Shown in pieces: positions 5,320 to 5,355 of a stretch of DNA of 5,355 nucleotides. Within the stretch, counting starts at the first letter, position 1. Each line of letters opens with the position of its first letter. Under the pieces are notes generated by a model. The model searched no databases. It had not been told where the DNA came from and saw only the letters and a list, made by a program, of their open reading frames with translations. The stretch is from an uncultured Romboutsia sp. (lineage in GTDB: Bacteria; Bacillota; Clostridia; Peptostreptococcales; Peptostreptococcaceae): assembly GCA_937907205.1 (NCBI GenBank), contig CALESE010000008.1, positions 1 to 5,355 of the forward strand, in the 5' to 3' direction. The translations under genes were made by a program, and so were the position numbers.

Positions 5320-5355
5320 TAAGTGCAACACATAAAAATATATAAAAAAATAGTT

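Overview
The window is strongly AT-rich, with A/T-ending codons (AGA, ATA, TTA), purine-rich ribosome binding sites, U-tract terminators and a transcription-attenuating lysine riboswitch. This points to a low-GC anaerobic Firmicute of the Clostridium / Peptostreptococcaceae type. That assignment comes from composition and gene families only. All five intact genes are on the + strand. No tRNA, rRNA, CRISPR array or insertion sequence was seen.

Layout: (1) 1-677 holds a 196-residue protein whose C-terminal half looks like a GNAT acetyltransferase core. It sits behind a perfect 15-bp inverted repeat that covers both a possible -10 box and the Shine-Dalgarno sequence. (2) 736-1445 holds a nitroreductase-family flavoprotein with its own near-consensus promoter and an inverted repeat over the -10 region. 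(3) 1484-3526 is a complete regulated unit: promoter, lysine (L-box) riboswitch, intrinsic terminator, a YfcC-family membrane transporter starting at a TTG, a decayed C-terminal fragment of an M20-type peptidase, and a strong terminator. (4) 3610-5279 is a MarR-family repressor plus a FUSC-family membrane protein, probably one operon. It is driven by a promoter whose -10 box lies inside a perfect 20-bp inverted repeat, the likely autoregulatory operator. The last 76 bases hold only a short palindrome.

How the parts work together: the riboswitch should stop transcription of the transporter gene when lysine is plentiful, which makes the YfcC protein a candidate importer of lysine or a lysine-containing compound. 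The peptidase remnant directly after it suggests that the ancestral unit paired import with hydrolysis of a peptide or N-acyl amino acid, and that the enzyme was later lost. The MarR/FUSC pair looks like a ligand-derepressed efflux cassette, possibly for aromatic or weak acids. The most unusual point is the assignment of a YfcC-type carrier to the lysine regulon. I saw no sign of a wholly new multi-gene system.
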